Source: Parabacteroides sp. An277 (GTDB taxonomy: Bacteria > Bacteroidota > Bacteroidia > Bacteroidales > Tannerellaceae). From it: 64,000 nucleotides of DNA. Location: the NCBI RefSeq assembly GCF_002159645.1, contig NZ_NFJB01000004.1, forward strand, positions 1-64,000. The letters run 5' to 3'. The notes beneath the pieces are model-generated. The model made no database searches, was not told the origin of the DNA, and saw only the letters and a program-made list of their open reading frames with translations. The first letter of the stretch is position 1, and each line of letters begins with the position of its first letter. The position numbers were made by a program, and so were the translations under genes. Shown in pieces: positions 6,884-15,900 of this stretch.

Positions 6884-8700
6884 GACAGCCCTACATCGAA
6901 CTACTCTCTCCTGCCAAAGACCTCACGTGCGGCATCGAAGCCATTAACCATGGAGCCGATGCAGTCTACATAGGCGCACCAAAGTTCAGCGCACGTGCAG
7001 CGGCAGGCAACGCTATCACCGACATTGAGCAGCTCTGCGCCTATGCCCATCGTTACCGTGCCCGTATCTATGTGGCACTAAATACCCTATTGAAAGATAG
7101 CGAACTGGACGAGGCGCGACGCATGGCCTGGAGCCTCTACGACGCAGGAGTGGATGCGCTCATCGTGCAAGACATGGCCCTGCTGGAGATGGACATCCCC
7201 CCGATACCGCTCCATGCCAGTACACAGATGGACAACCGCACCCTTGAAAAGGTGCAGTTCCTGGAGAAGGTTGGCTTCACACAAGTCGTACTCCCACGTG
7301 AGTTCACGCTAGAAGAAATACGACAGATGGCTATGCAAACAAATGTCGCCCTCGAGGTATTCGTACATGGTGCCCTCTGTGTGAGCTATAGCGGACAATG
7401 CTACCTGAGCGCCGCCCTCTCCGGGAGAAGTGCGAACCGGGGCGAATGCGCACAATATTGCCGACTTCCCTATACGATGGTCGATGCCGACGGACGTGAA
7501 ATCGCACAAGGAAAGCACCTGCTCTCCCTTCGCGACCTGAACCAATCTGCCCATCTGGCCGAACTGATCGAAGCAGGCGTCACCTCCTTCAAAATAGAAG
7601 GACGACTGAAAGAGGTATCCTATGTAAAGAACATAACTGCCTATTACCGACAACTCTTAGACCGCATTCTGGAAGGAAAAACCATCCGGCGCGCATCAGA
7701 CGGGACATGCCGCTTCACCTTCACGCCCCAAGCCGAAAAGAGTTTCAACCGAGGCTTTACGACCTTCTTCCTGCAAGGGAGACAACGAGACATTACCGCC
7801 TTCGACACACCCAAATCGCAAGGCGAATACGTAGGGCAAGTTAAGGAACTGAAAGGAAACAGTTTCACACTTGCCGGTACATCTACATTAAATAATGGCG
7901 ATGGACTTTCGTTTTTCAACACACGAGGCGAATTGGAGGGATTCCGCGTGAACCGAGCAGAAGCCAATCGTATCTATCCGCAAGAAATGCCTGCCCTCCG
8001 CCCTAAGACGAAGCTCTACCGCAATTTCGACCAAGCCTTCGAAAAGCAACTGGCCAAACCCTCGGCCGAACGAAGGATAGCGGTAGATATCACCTTTTCA
8101 GACCATGCTTTCGGTTTCTCATTAACGATGGAGGACGAAAGTGGAGCACGCGTGACGATAGCCCGACCTTTCCAAAAAGAACCGGCTCAAAAGGCGCAAA
8201 CGGAAAATATACGAACACAGCTCGCGAAATTAGGCAATACTCCGTTCGATTCTCGTTATATTCGAATTGAATTATCGGGAGAATTCTTCGTGCCCTCCTC
8301 GCTCTTGGCCGAAATGCGTCGGGAGGCAGTCGAACGCTTGCTTTCGCTTCGGAAAATAAACTACCGACGAGAGGTTCGAAAGAAAGCCGAAAAGGCAGTT
8401 TATCCCCTCCAAACACTGACCTATTTAGGCAATGTATTGAACGAAAAAGCCAAGGCATTCTACCAAAAACAGGGCGTAAACCACGTTGAATACGCCTATG
8501 AACGGGAGAGAAATGCTGGTGTTCCGCTCATGTTCACCAAACATTGTCTGCGTTATAGCTTCGGATGGTGCCCACGTTTCCAGCGAGGAAAAACGTCATT
8601 CCGCGAACCTTATTACCTGGTGTGGAAACAGACGAAACTCCGCCTGGCCTTCGATTGCGCACATTGCCAGATGCTTATTTACAAAGAAGATAAATCATAA
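6880..8700 (+). CDS. U32 peptidase-family RNA hydroxylation protein
   Basis: 606 residues of the U32 (collagenase-like) family with a long C-terminal extension. The N-terminal TIM-barrel-like part carries Cys167, Cys174, Cys190 and Cys194 around HGALCVSYSGQCYLS and NRGECAQYCR, the cysteine region that holds an iron-sulfur cluster in TrhP/RlhA proteins. Those homologues hydroxylate tRNA uridine or 23S rRNA cytidine with prephenate. The long form here is more RlhA-like. It is co-transcribed with metA (4-bp overlap) and is followed 12 bp later by a cyclophilin gene. Protease activity is doubtful. Confidence 0.85.
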   Translation: MRQPYIELLSPAKDLTCGIEAINHGADAVYIGAPKFSARAAAGNAITDIEQLCAYAHRYRARIYVALNTLLKDSELDEARRMAWSLYDAGVDALIVQDMALLEMDIPPIPLHASTQMDNRTLEKVQFLEKVGFTQVVLPREFTLEEIRQMAMQTNVALEVFVHGALCVSYSGQCYLSAALSGRSANRGECAQYCRLPYTMVDADGREIAQGKHLLSLRDLNQSAHLAELIEAGVTSFKIEGRLKEVSYVKNITAYYRQLLDRILEGKTIRRASDGTCRFTFTPQAEKSFNRGFTTFFLQGRQRDITAFDTPKSQGEYVGQVKELKGNSFTLAGTSTLNNGDGLSFFNTRGELEGFRVNRAEANRIYPQEMPALRPKTKLYRNFDQAFEKQLAKPSAERRIAVDITFSDHAFGFSLTMEDESGARVTIARPFQKEPAQKAQTENIRTQLAKLGNTPFDSRYIRIELSGEFFVPSSLLAEMRREAVERLLSLRKINYRREVRKKAEKAVYPLQTLTYLGNVLNEKAKAFYQKQGVNHVEYAYERERNAGVPLMFTKHCLRYSFGWCPRFQRGKTSFREPYYLVWKQTKLRLAFDCAHCQMLIYKEDKS

Positions 8701-8712
8701 AGAGAAAAGAAT

Positions 8713-9528
8713 ATGATACAGAAGATTATGATGTGGTGTTTCCTGGTGGGATGGCTCACCTCGTGCACACAAGAATTAGACCCTAACAAGCCCGTCTATG
8801 TACGGATTGAGACTTCGATGGGAGATGTAACAGTGATGCTCTACGACGATACGCCCTTGCATCGCGATAATTTCATCAAACTTTGCCGAGAGAATGCCTA
8901 TGAGGGCATGTTATTCCACCGTGTTATCCAAGAATTTGTTGTACAAGGAGGCGATCCGGCGAGCAAAGCTCACGAACCAGGCGTGCTTTATGGCGATGGA
9001 GATGGCGGCTATACGGTTCCAGCCGAAATCCTCCCCAATCATTTCAACAAGCGAGGTGCATTGATTGATGCCAAAGAAAGTGATGAAGTAAATCCCGAAC
9101 GCCGTTCGGCAGGGACCCAATTTTGCTTTATCCAAGGGAAGAAATGGACAGATGAAGAACTGAACAAAATGGAAGAACGTATCAATAACACGCGCCGCAC
9201 ATGGCTTTATTACCGATTCCAAGCCCGGCTAAAACAAGAGAATCCTGCGCTCTCTCAAGCAGAGATGGCAGATGAACTGCACATGCAAACAACGCTCCTG
9301 GTAGAAGATACTCTGTCTACGCTTGACCCTTTACGCATTCCTGAAGCTCATCGAGAAATCTATCGGACACTCGGAGGTTCACCTCACTTAGATGGCTCGG
9401 TAACAGTCTTTGGCGAAGTGGTCGAAGGATTAGACGTCGTCGAAAAGATGTCGCTCGTCGAAACAGATAAAAATGACCGGCCAGTGAAGGATATAGTCAT
9501 TCGTTCTACGCATGTCTTTCAAAAGTAA
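8713..9528 (+). CDS. Cyclophilin-type peptidyl-prolyl isomerase lipoprotein
   Basis: 271 residues. A lipoprotein signal peptide ends at LTSC with Cys18 as the lipidation site. The cyclophilin domain follows (VRIETSMGDVTVMLYDD, then MLFHRVIQEFVVQGGDP) and is split by an insertion of about 70 residues rich in charged helix (residues about 150-210). The domain resumes at HLDGSVTVFGEVVEG. It acts as a foldase in the periplasm or at the outer membrane. A paralogue with the same insertion lies at 14,970-15,779. Confidence 0.9.
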   Translation: MIQKIMMWCFLVGWLTSCTQELDPNKPVYVRIETSMGDVTVMLYDDTPLHRDNFIKLCRENAYEGMLFHRVIQEFVVQGGDPASKAHEPGVLYGDGDGGYTVPAEILPNHFNKRGALIDAKESDEVNPERRSAGTQFCFIQGKKWTDEELNKMEERINNTRRTWLYYRFQARLKQENPALSQAEMADELHMQTTLLVEDTLSTLDPLRIPEAHREIYRTLGGSPHLDGSVTVFGEVVEGLDVVEKMSLVETDKNDRPVKDIVIRSTHVFQK

Positions 9529-9532
9529 AAAA

Positions 9533-9562
9533 GGGAGTTGCGGAATGGCTCCGCAACCTCCC
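9533..9562. terminator. Bidirectional hairpin terminator
   Basis: GGGAGTTGCGGA pairs with TCCGCAACCTCCC, with one bulged base. On the minus strand it is followed by TTTTTT (after CCC), so it best fits the end of the leftward small-membrane-protein transcript, but it also sits 5 bp past the rightward cyclophilin stop. Confidence 0.7.
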
Positions 9563-9696
9563 ATATTCTGTACGTATGCCGCCGAAGCGAACGACTCACC
9601 TCATCCGAATATATAGCAAGTTATTAAAATAGGCAGAAAAAATAAGCATCGGACACCTTGATATCACATCAAAAGAAGACGGCATCCGCTTCAGAT

Positions 9697-9885
9697 TTAT
9701 TCGTTTACCGGCTGTTTCTTTCCACCCATAAACCGAGCTACGGCCATACACACGGCCAAAATAGCTAATACTATCATAATGATAGTTTTATTGGAGGAAG
9801 AATCAAATTCAGTCGTACCTACTAATACCAATGAAATACACGAAAGCATCAATACAGCTTCCGCCAAGTCTTTATTTATGCGCAT
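9697..9885 (-). CDS. Small two-helix membrane protein
   Basis: 62 residues, not recognised. Two hydrophobic segments (AEAVLMLSCISLVLVG and TIIMIVLAILAVCMAVARF) are separated by a short polar loop, with a basic C-terminal tail, so it is probably an inner-membrane hairpin. It lies 27 bp after a similar small gene at 9913-10116 and both are followed by the terminator at 9533-9562, suggesting a two-gene transcript of paralogues. Confidence 0.55.
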   Translation of the reverse strand: MRINKDLAEAVLMLSCISLVLVGTTEFDSSSNKTIIMIVLAILAVCMAVARFMGGKKQPVNE

Positions 9886-9912
9886 GATTTTCTATTTTTA
9901 ATGTTCATGAAT

Positions 9913-10116
9913 TTATTTCTCGATTGCTTCTTCCGTTTCTTCTTCCGACGAACTAAGCGTCTTCATGATGCCATACAAGCCATAACCCAAAGCCACCAAT
10001 ACGACTACCAACTTCAAATAATCGTTTGGAATAATTGAACTACATGCTAATACACATCCTATAAGGATTAAAACAATAGAAAACCACATTTGAGCTTTAT
10101 TTGATTTCTGTGCCAT
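9913..10116 (-). CDS. Small two-helix membrane protein, paralogue
   Basis: 67 residues. The layout matches its downstream neighbour: a short basic start, helix MWFSIVLILIGCVLACSSI, a polar turn, helix LKLVVVLVALGYGLYGIM, then an acidic tail (SSSEEETEEAIEK). The Cys in the first helix is not in a convincing lipobox. Function unknown. Confidence 0.55.
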   Translation of the reverse strand: MAQKSNKAQMWFSIVLILIGCVLACSSIIPNDYLKLVVVLVALGYGLYGIMKTLSSSEEETEEAIEK

Positions 10117-10289
10117 GATTCTTTTCTTTTTAATTGTAAACGCAATCCATTATAACTATAACGGATCGTCATTATAACTGTAAATATTGATAAAAACGAA
10201 ATGGAATTTGCGAATAAAAAACGCAAAGTATGGCGGGTCGCCCATCTATCGATGAACGACATCCGCCTATTAAAAGAAAAGAGAGAGGG

Positions 10290-10691
10290 CTAAATCAAGA
10301 GTTTTCGAAGCGCAAAGACATGATAGCCATTGCGACATAAAAGGGTAGAATAATTCACACGATGCTGAATAGCCTCGTTTTCCCACACTTTGGTAATCAA
10401 CTCGTGTTCTTTGATACGCCAGAATTGGATGTTTTTCCCTATTTGCGAATGAAAACGCGAGGTAAGATGGCACGAAAGAGGGACAAATGCCCGCCTCGGA
10501 GTAAGCAAATTACTATGCTTCATTTCATCGGAAATGGCTTTCAAGCATTGCTCCATATCGGCCTTTCCCGTTTCTACCATCACGACATCCTCTTCTTGAG
10601 GAATTTCTACATGCAAACGAGCTCCTTCCCGATTCGAACTGAATAGGAAGAAGAACAATACAATGCCGATGACATATAGAAATTGTTTCAT
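10290..10691 (-). CDS. Hypothetical secreted or anchored protein
   Basis: 133 residues, not recognised. An N-terminal hydrophobic segment (FLYVIGIVLFFFLFSS) is followed by a soluble domain with several Cys and His residues. A -7 box, TATATTTG on the minus strand, sits at 10696-10703, only 5 bp before this ATG, so the mRNA may be leaderless. The overlapping plus-strand frame lacks such support. It is transcribed divergently from menA. Confidence 0.6.
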   Translation of the reverse strand: MKQFLYVIGIVLFFFLFSSNREGARLHVEIPQEEDVVMVETGKADMEQCLKAISDEMKHSNLLTPRRAFVPLSCHLTSRFHSQIGKNIQFWRIKEHELITKVWENEAIQHRVNYSTLLCRNGYHVFALRKLLI

Positions 10692-10746
10692 GCCGCAAAT
10701 ATAGAGTTTTCTTCGTAAATGAACTACATTTTGACGAAAATAGTTT

Positions 10747-10754
10747 TAATTTTG
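10747..10754 (+). promoter_or_regulatory. menA -7 box
   Basis: TAATTTTG lies 16 bp before the menA ATG. No good -33 element was found. It is back to back with the promoter of the leftward gene at 10290-10691. Confidence 0.45.
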
Positions 10755-10770
10755 CGCGAAAAATAGATAT

Positions 10771-11664
10771 ATGATGGAAAAAAAGAGGATGAATAAAGGG
10801 TTGGCATGGCTAGAAGCAGCTCGTCCACGTACGTTAACGGCTTCGGTAAGCCCTGTATTAGTTGGATGCGCATTGGCTTACCGAGAGGGGATTTTCCAAT
10901 GGATACCCGCTTTATTGTGTATATGCGTAGCATTGTTAGCACAAATAGCAAGCAATTTTGCCAACGATTATTTTGATTTTAAAAAAGGAGCAGATGGCGA
11001 AGACCGCGTAGGACCTGAACGGGCCGTAGCACAAGGTTGGATATCGCCCCAAGCTATGCTCCAAGGAACATGGATTACACTGGGCGTGGCCTGCCTTGCG
11101 GGATGTGGTTTACTGGCTTATGGGGGATGGAAGTTGATATTCGTAGGCATAGCGATTGCCTTGTGCGTACTGGCTTATTCAGCAGGTCCTTTTCCGCTGG
11201 CCTATCATGGGTTGGGAGATGTGTGCGTACTTCTCTTTTATGGCATTGTTCCGGTGTGTTTCACCTATTACGTGCAAGCGTTGACATTTAGCAGTTTAGC
11301 ATTGATTCTTTCATTATCCATAGGATTACTCTCCGTTAATATTCTGATTGTAAACAATTACCGAGACTACCGACAAGACAAAGCCTCCGGTAAACGGACA
11401 ACGATTGTCCTTTTCGGAAGAAAATTTGGACGAGTCATTTACCTCATAAATGGATTGCTAGCCCTCGCACTAGTCTTTCCTCTCATTATTCAATTAGATG
11501 TTACTTTTCAGGTATTTTATGGTATCTTCTTCGTCCTTTTCATTGCTACTTGGCAAGAAATGAGAAGAAAGGAAGGACAAGCACTCAACCGGACATTAGG
11601 ACATACCGCCCGCAATGTTTTCCTTTTCGCTCTTTTACTTTGTATGACACTCCTCTTATACTAA
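10771..11664 (+). CDS. menA: 1,4-dihydroxy-2-naphthoate polyprenyltransferase
   Basis: Integral membrane prenyltransferase that attaches the isoprenoid tail in menaquinone synthesis. The 297 residues have about nine hydrophobic segments. The first Asp-rich motif, NDYFDFKKGAD, is at residues 65-75, and the second is NNYRDYRQDKASG near 200. Both bind prenyl-diphosphate through magnesium in the UbiA family. An alternative start is the Met at residue 7. A monocistronic rightward gene is likely. Menaquinone fits an anaerobe with fumarate respiration. Confidence 0.93.
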   Translation: MMEKKRMNKGLAWLEAARPRTLTASVSPVLVGCALAYREGIFQWIPALLCICVALLAQIASNFANDYFDFKKGADGEDRVGPERAVAQGWISPQAMLQGTWITLGVACLAGCGLLAYGGWKLIFVGIAIALCVLAYSAGPFPLAYHGLGDVCVLLFYGIVPVCFTYYVQALTFSSLALILSLSIGLLSVNILIVNNYRDYRQDKASGKRTTIVLFGRKFGRVIYLINGLLALALVFPLIIQLDVTFQVFYGIFFVLFIATWQEMRRKEGQALNRTLGHTARNVFLFALLLCMTLLLY

Positions 11665-11671
11665 CAAAAAA

Positions 11672-11699
11672 GGCCATCCTACATACGTGTAGGACAGCC
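11672..11699 (-). terminator. Terminator of a short leftward transcript
   Basis: GGC-CCTACA pairs with TGTAGG-GCC around a TACG loop (stem core 11678-11693). On the minus strand it is followed by TTTTTTGTT. It may also act on the menA transcript, but no T run follows on the plus strand. Confidence 0.6.
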
Positions 11700-11759
11700 T
11701 TCGCATGAATGCGTTAACATTAATATTAGTATAATAAAAAGCCCCACCAAAGGGATCAT
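11679..11759 (-). CDS. Candidate 26-residue hydrophobic peptide or small RNA
   Basis: ATG at 11759 opens MIPLVGLFIILILMLTHSC, then EGCPTRM and a stop at 11679-11681. A leftward -7 box (TACCTTTG, minus strand) stands about 25 bp upstream near 11780-11790. The stop codon lies inside the terminator stem. The first 16 residues would form a membrane helix, ending in a Cys-rich tail. The alternative is a small RNA of roughly 100 nt with a fortuitous frame. It is too short to judge by composition. Confidence 0.3.
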   Translation of the reverse strand: MIPLVGLFIILILMLTHSCEGCPTRM

Positions 11760-11894
11760 AAATTTAACCGTTCACATAGGCAAAGGTACACAATTCATCT
11801 TAATCCGATATATTAAAAAGTGATTTTCGAATTAAATGGCATTGTTTATGAACAAAACCCTGCCTTTCGTACAACCAAATCTTTTCAAGCTCAA

Positions 11895-12746
11895 CTAATC
11901 TTTGGCTTGATGAACGGTCAGTTGCGGGAATGGGAATCCAATACCTTCTGCATTGAATCGTTCGTATACTGTACGATTCATTTCATAAAATACATCCCAA
12001 TAATCCGCACTCTTAACCCATACACGCACTACATAGTTCACACTACTATCGGCCAATTGGCTCATAGCCACAAAGGGAGGTGCTGGTTCACGAAGGATTC
12101 GCGTTTCATGAGCGATAATATCATCGAGTACCTCTTTCACATGTACATACGATGTACCATATTCTACACCAAATGTCCAATCGACTCTTCGGACATCTCG
12201 ATAGCTATAATTTACCACGACCCCGCTGCTCAACGAACCATTTGGAACGTAGATTATCTTATTATCTGTTGTAGAAAGCACAGTATGAAAAATCTGTATC
12301 TCTTGCACTGTACCAGAGACATCCAATGCTTCAATAAAATCCCCCACTTTATAGGGCTTGAATACAAGGATAATCAATCCCCCCGCAAAATTCGACAAAT
12401 TACCACTCAAAGCCATACCAACGGCTACACCGGCCGAAGCAAGCAAGGCTGCAAACGAACTGGTTTGTACACCCAATACTCCTACGACTGACACAATCAG
12501 TAGAATCATCAACGAAACGTGTACCAAACTTCCAATAAAACTCTTGACCGATGGATCAATGTTTCTCCGCACGAGAATTCGACTCACGAGTTTATTTATT
12601 ACTCCTATCAACAAACGGCCAATGATAAATACCGCTGCTGCTTTGATAAGTGTCCACCCTAATGCTTCTCCATGGCGAAGAAGCGAATCAATCATCCTGT
12701 CCAACTTCTCGCCAGACGTAATTGCATTTAATAAAAGCATATTCAT
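11895..12746 (-). CDS. Small-conductance mechanosensitive channel, MscS family
   Basis: 283 residues. Three N-terminal membrane segments end in the Gly/Ala-rich pore helix (SAGVAVGMALSGNLSNFAGG), followed by the beta domain (VGDFIEALDVSGTVQEIQ, IIYVPNGSLSSG) and a mixed C-terminal domain. This is the compact core architecture of E. coli MscS. It opens under membrane tension to release solutes on osmotic downshift. It has its own transcription unit, divergent from the TPR gene at 12,826. Confidence 0.93.
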   Translation of the reverse strand: MNMLLLNAITSGEKLDRMIDSLLRHGEALGWTLIKAAAVFIIGRLLIGVINKLVSRILVRRNIDPSVKSFIGSLVHVSLMILLIVSVVGVLGVQTSSFAALLASAGVAVGMALSGNLSNFAGGLIILVFKPYKVGDFIEALDVSGTVQEIQIFHTVLSTTDNKIIYVPNGSLSSGVVVNYSYRDVRRVDWTFGVEYGTSYVHVKEVLDDIIAHETRILREPAPPFVAMSQLADSSVNYVVRVWVKSADYWDVFYEMNRTVYERFNAEGIGFPFPQLTVHQAKD

Positions 12747-12825
12747 TCTATTTAAGTTTTAATTATTTCCCATCGACGTGATAAATCCGTAGATTTGCAA
12801 CGTCTATTTTAAACAACAATATTTT

Positions 12826-13659
12826 ATGGCAAAAAGATTTGTATATGTCGCATTATTTCTTTCAATGGTTAGCTTACCTGCCTGCCTATCTGCCCAAACA
12901 TACGAAGAATGGATAGAGAAAAGTTGTGACTTTACGGAAAAGAACGACTGGGTATCAGCGGAAGCAGCTCTCAAAGAGGCGATGCATCTCGAACCAGGGA
13001 ACCCAGCTAACTTCGCCCTATTGTGCAACCTTGGTACCGTACAACGACGACAAGGCAAAAAGCAAGAAGCACTTACATCCTATACCGCAGCCCTTAGCCT
13101 TCATCCTAAAAGTACAACTATCCTGGAAAACCGAGCCTCTCTCTACACAGAATTAGGCGAAACGGATCAAGCTATTACAGATTACAATACCCTACTTGCA
13201 CTCGAACCGCAACACCAAGAAGCTCTCTTCTGCCGAGGTCTGCTCTATCTCTCACAGAAGAAATTTGCCTCAGCCGAAGGAGATTTCGATCAAATCCTAC
13301 AAATTAACGAAAAATCCGTACGTGCACGCATCGGCTATGCTATTTTGGAAAAGACTCGTGGCAATTACAATGAAAGTGAACGTATTTATACTTTCCTCAT
13401 CGAACGGATGCCTCGTGAATGGGAACTCTACGAAGGTCGAGCGGATTTGTATTTTCTAATGGGAAAGAACGCACGAGCTATGGCCGATATCAACAAAGTA
13501 TTCGTCGAAGGTACGCCCTCGGCCAGCTTATATGTTCTACGCGCAAAGGTCAAAATTGCACAATATGAAAAAGAATCTGCGCTCGAAGATTTAAAACAAG
13601 CCCGCACTCTGGGTTATGATGCTCAGGTCATTGACGAATTGGAGAAGGTGTGCAAATAA
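12826..13659 (+). CDS. Secreted TPR protein
   Basis: 277 residues with a signal peptide cleaved after LSAQ (residue about 24). At least six tetratricopeptide repeats follow, recognisable from the spaced A/G-Y-A/F pattern (for example KQEALTSYTAALSLHP, DQAITDYNTLLALEP, ASAEGDFDQILQIN). TPR arrays mediate protein contacts; the partner is unknown. A -7 box, TAGATTTG, lies at 12790-12797. Confidence 0.85.
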   Translation: MAKRFVYVALFLSMVSLPACLSAQTYEEWIEKSCDFTEKNDWVSAEAALKEAMHLEPGNPANFALLCNLGTVQRRQGKKQEALTSYTAALSLHPKSTTILENRASLYTELGETDQAITDYNTLLALEPQHQEALFCRGLLYLSQKKFASAEGDFDQILQINEKSVRARIGYAILEKTRGNYNESERIYTFLIERMPREWELYEGRADLYFLMGKNARAMADINKVFVEGTPSASLYVLRAKVKIAQYEKESALEDLKQARTLGYDAQVIDELEKVCK

Positions 13660-13696
13660 TCATCCACACCTCACTCCTTGTACTTCACACAAAAAA

Positions 13697-13722
13697 AGTG
13701 AACCCGACTATACGAGTTCACT
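13697..13722 (-). terminator. Terminator of the rplU-rpmA operon
   Basis: AGTGAAC and GTTCACT arms form a hairpin followed on the minus strand by seven T (13691-13697). A second weaker hairpin (ACGG/CCGT flanked by A and T runs) lies between it and the rpmA stop. Confidence 0.75.
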
Positions 13723-13764
13723 CATCGTAATCATGAAAAACACGGCATTATTCCGTTTTTCTTA

Positions 13765-14031
13765 TCAAGCTTCTGCTGTAATCTCTTTTACCGATACGTA
13801 CGAACGATCTTTACGTCCTTTGTGGAAAGTGACAACACCGTCAATCAAAGCATAAAGTGTATGATCCTTACCCATACCTACGTTCATACCCGGATGATGA
13901 GCTGTACCACGTTGGCGAACAATAATATTACCAGCCTTTGCAACTTCACCACCAAACAATTTTACGCCCAAACGTTTGCTTTCTGATTCGCGACCGTTCT
14001 TCGAACTACCAACACCTTTTTTATGTGCCAT
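13765..14031 (-). CDS. rpmA: 50S ribosomal protein L27
   Basis: 88 residues, the normal length, beginning [20 protein letters not shown], the classic L27 N terminus that reaches into the peptidyl transferase centre. It lies 25 bp downstream of rplU in the usual operon. There is no N-terminal extension of the Firmicutes cleaved type. Confidence 0.97.
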   Translation of the reverse strand: MAHKKGVGSSKNGRESESKRLGVKLFGGEVAKAGNIIVRQRGTAHHPGMNVGMGKDHTLYALIDGVVTFHKGRKDRSYVSVKEITAEA

Positions 14032-14056
14032 TTTTCTATTCTCCTTTAACTAATGT

Positions 14057-14374
14057 TTATGCAACTACTTCTTTAATCAAAACCTCCGTAAACTGCTGGC
14101 GATGACCATTCAGCTTGCGGTAACCTTTTCTTCTTTTCTTGTGGAATACCAACACCTTATCTCCTTTTACGAGCGGAGATACGACTTCGCATACCACCTT
14201 TGCACCTTCCACTATAGGAGCGCCTACGGTCACTTCTTCGCCTTTGTCTACCAACAATACGCGATCGAATTCAACTACCGCACCGTTTTCAGCATTCTGG
14301 ATGTGGTGCACAAACAACTTCTTTCCTTCTTCGGCCTTAAACTGCTGGCCATTAATTTCTACTACTACGTACAT
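14057..14374 (-). CDS. rplU: 50S ribosomal protein L21
   Basis: 105 residues with the L21 signatures [19 protein letters not shown] and, near the end, [17 protein letters not shown]. It is the first gene of the L21-L27 operon. The leader from the promoter at 14463-14493 is about 80 nt, enough for an autoregulatory structure, though I cannot define one. Confidence 0.97.
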   Translation of the reverse strand: MYVVVEINGQQFKAEEGKKLFVHHIQNAENGAVVEFDRVLLVDKGEEVTVGAPIVEGAKVVCEVVSPLVKGDKVLVFHKKRRKGYRKLNGHRQQFTEVLIKEVVA

Positions 14375-14462
14375 CTGTCTTTTTATTCATTTTAAACAGG
14401 TTAGGTCCGGAGGGTGAATGCCTTCGCGCATTACTTGTCTACCCTTTGCGGAAAAATCGGGG

Positions 14463-14493
14463 CAAAGATAGGCATATTTCGGGAAATTTACAA
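14463..14493 (-). promoter_or_regulatory. rplU promoter
   Basis: On the minus strand TTG (14491-14493), 20 nt, then TATCTTTG (14463-14470): a near-consensus strong promoter, as expected for ribosomal protein genes. Confidence 0.75.
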
Positions 14494-14547
14494 CTATATT
14501 TCTCCTTTTTTATGCCTATATTTTTCTTCGATTATGCCTATAATTAT

Positions 14548-14946
14548 TTACGAAAGCCTTTTGATTTCCACTTCAATATCTTGCAAGAGCATCATCCGCT
14601 CGAGCGAGAAAGCCGTATCGTGTATCTGCAAATAATACAACAACTCTTGTGCTTTATTCAACAAAGGCAACGGGACGGACGAGAGATAACTTTCTTCTAT
14701 CAAAAGTTTAGCCGCCAACTCCATCCGTTCGAGGCCACATCCATCCTCACCATTCAATGCCAATTCAATCTCATCCGGTTCATGATTCAACAAAAAGGCC
14801 GTATCCGTCTTAAGCGAACGAAAAGATTGGCCGATAATCTCCGGATTCTTATCCGGGCCATTCCCTGCATTCCGATTGAACACCAACTGGGCAATTGCCT
14901 TGCCAAGCTCTTCAATCTGAACCATTATAAAGTCTCGTTTTAACAC
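14548..14946 (-). CDS. DUF6483-like hypothetical protein
   Basis: 132 residues, mostly helical and soluble. The start (MLKRDFIMVQIEELGKAIAQ) resembles proteins annotated DUF6483, an assignment from memory only. It begins 23 bp downstream of the cyclophilin gene at 14970-15779 and shares its direction, so the two are probably co-transcribed. An overlapping plus-strand frame has unlikely composition and no promoter. Function unknown. Confidence 0.6.
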   Translation of the reverse strand: MLKRDFIMVQIEELGKAIAQLVFNRNAGNGPDKNPEIIGQSFRSLKTDTAFLLNHEPDEIELALNGEDGCGLERMELAAKLLIEESYLSSVPLPLLNKAQELLYYLQIHDTAFSLERMMLLQDIEVEIKRLS

Positions 14947-14969
14947 GTCGTATAGATTAATATGTATGA

Positions 14970-15779
14970 TTATTCCAATATTTTCACATGGAGGATTTGG
15001 ATATCCTGCTTCGGACGGTCGTATTTATCCGTCGGTTGGCGGGAGATTTTTTCCAATACATCAAATCCCTCCGTCAATTCGCCATAAACGACATATTGCC
15101 CATCCAAATGATGGGCGCCGCCCACGGTCGTATACGCCTCGCGCTGCGCTGGCGTGAATATCAAATGTCCCGGAGTAGCTCTTACGACCGAATCGATTTG
15201 TGCCGTAATACGGGCAGCCCGCTTGTTAAATTCGCGAGGATTATTCGTTCTCAACTCCGTAAGTTCTGCCTTTACAGGGTAATAATAGGCATCCAACGCC
15301 TTTTTTCGTGCCTTTTGGTTGGCTATGAGTTCGAGTGTATCCAATTCGCCGCTTCGATATACCCGCCCTTGCACAATAAAGAATTGAGACATATCCGATT
15401 TACGTTTCGGATTGATATCGTCGTTTTGCCGAGGTGCGGCCAGGGCGCCTCGTTTATGAAAGTGTTGGGGCGTCGCTTCGGGGAGTATCTCCGCACTCCG
15501 ATCTCCGAATCCAACTCGCTGACCGGGAGCCGCTCCTCGCGAATCAGGTGCTCCACCCTGAATCATAAAATCGCGGATGACGCGCGTAAAAAGCGTCCCA
15601 TCATACGCACCAGCCTTTGCCCTTTCAACGAACGTTTGCACATGATGCGGTACATCCTCGTAGAGTTTCGCCCGCATCACCCCTACATTGGTCGTAATCT
15701 CCACCTCCTGTCCTGACACATAAAGAGGCATCCCGATGGCCAATAATCCCAAAAACAAGCTATTGATTCGCTTTTTCAT
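14970..15779 (-). CDS. Secreted cyclophilin-type peptidyl-prolyl isomerase
   Basis: About 269 residues with a signal peptide (cleavage near YVSGQ). The cyclophilin domain (VEITTNVGVMRAKLYEDVP, LFTRVIRDFMIQGGAP, HLDGQYVVYGELTEG) is interrupted by a charged insertion as in the lipoprotein at 8713-9528. The frame is open to 15833, but the -7 box TATTTTTG (15831-15838, minus strand) overlaps that extension, so I start at 15779. It is a periplasmic foldase by family. Confidence 0.9.
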   Translation of the reverse strand: MKKRINSLFLGLLAIGMPLYVSGQEVEITTNVGVMRAKLYEDVPHHVQTFVERAKAGAYDGTLFTRVIRDFMIQGGAPDSRGAAPGQRVGFGDRSAEILPEATPQHFHKRGALAAPRQNDDINPKRKSDMSQFFIVQGRVYRSGELDTLELIANQKARKKALDAYYYPVKAELTELRTNNPREFNKRAARITAQIDSVVRATPGHLIFTPAQREAYTTVGGAHHLDGQYVVYGELTEGFDVLEKISRQPTDKYDRPKQDIQILHVKILE

Positions 15780-15821
15780 CTTATACCTATTATTATTAAT
15801 ATAAAGTTCCCCTATCATTCG

Positions 15822-15852
15822 TTTGCGGAACAAAAATATATATTTAACTTTG
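15822..15852 (+). promoter_or_regulatory. Promoter of the AspT/YidE-type transporter gene
   Basis: TTTG (15822-15825), 19 nt, TAACTTTG (15845-15852). It overlaps the leftward -7 box of the cyclophilin gene at 15831-15838, so the two promoters occupy the same DNA face region and probably compete. Confidence 0.75.
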
Positions 15853-15900
15853 CACCTCGATTGACCATTAATAAGAAATTAGTCATTTTACATATTATTT

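Noticed and set aside
14446-14943. 165-codon rightward frame opposite the DUF6483-like gene
   Set aside because: Composition is rich in Arg/Gln/Ile runs typical of an antisense frame, and the leftward frame is in operon position.
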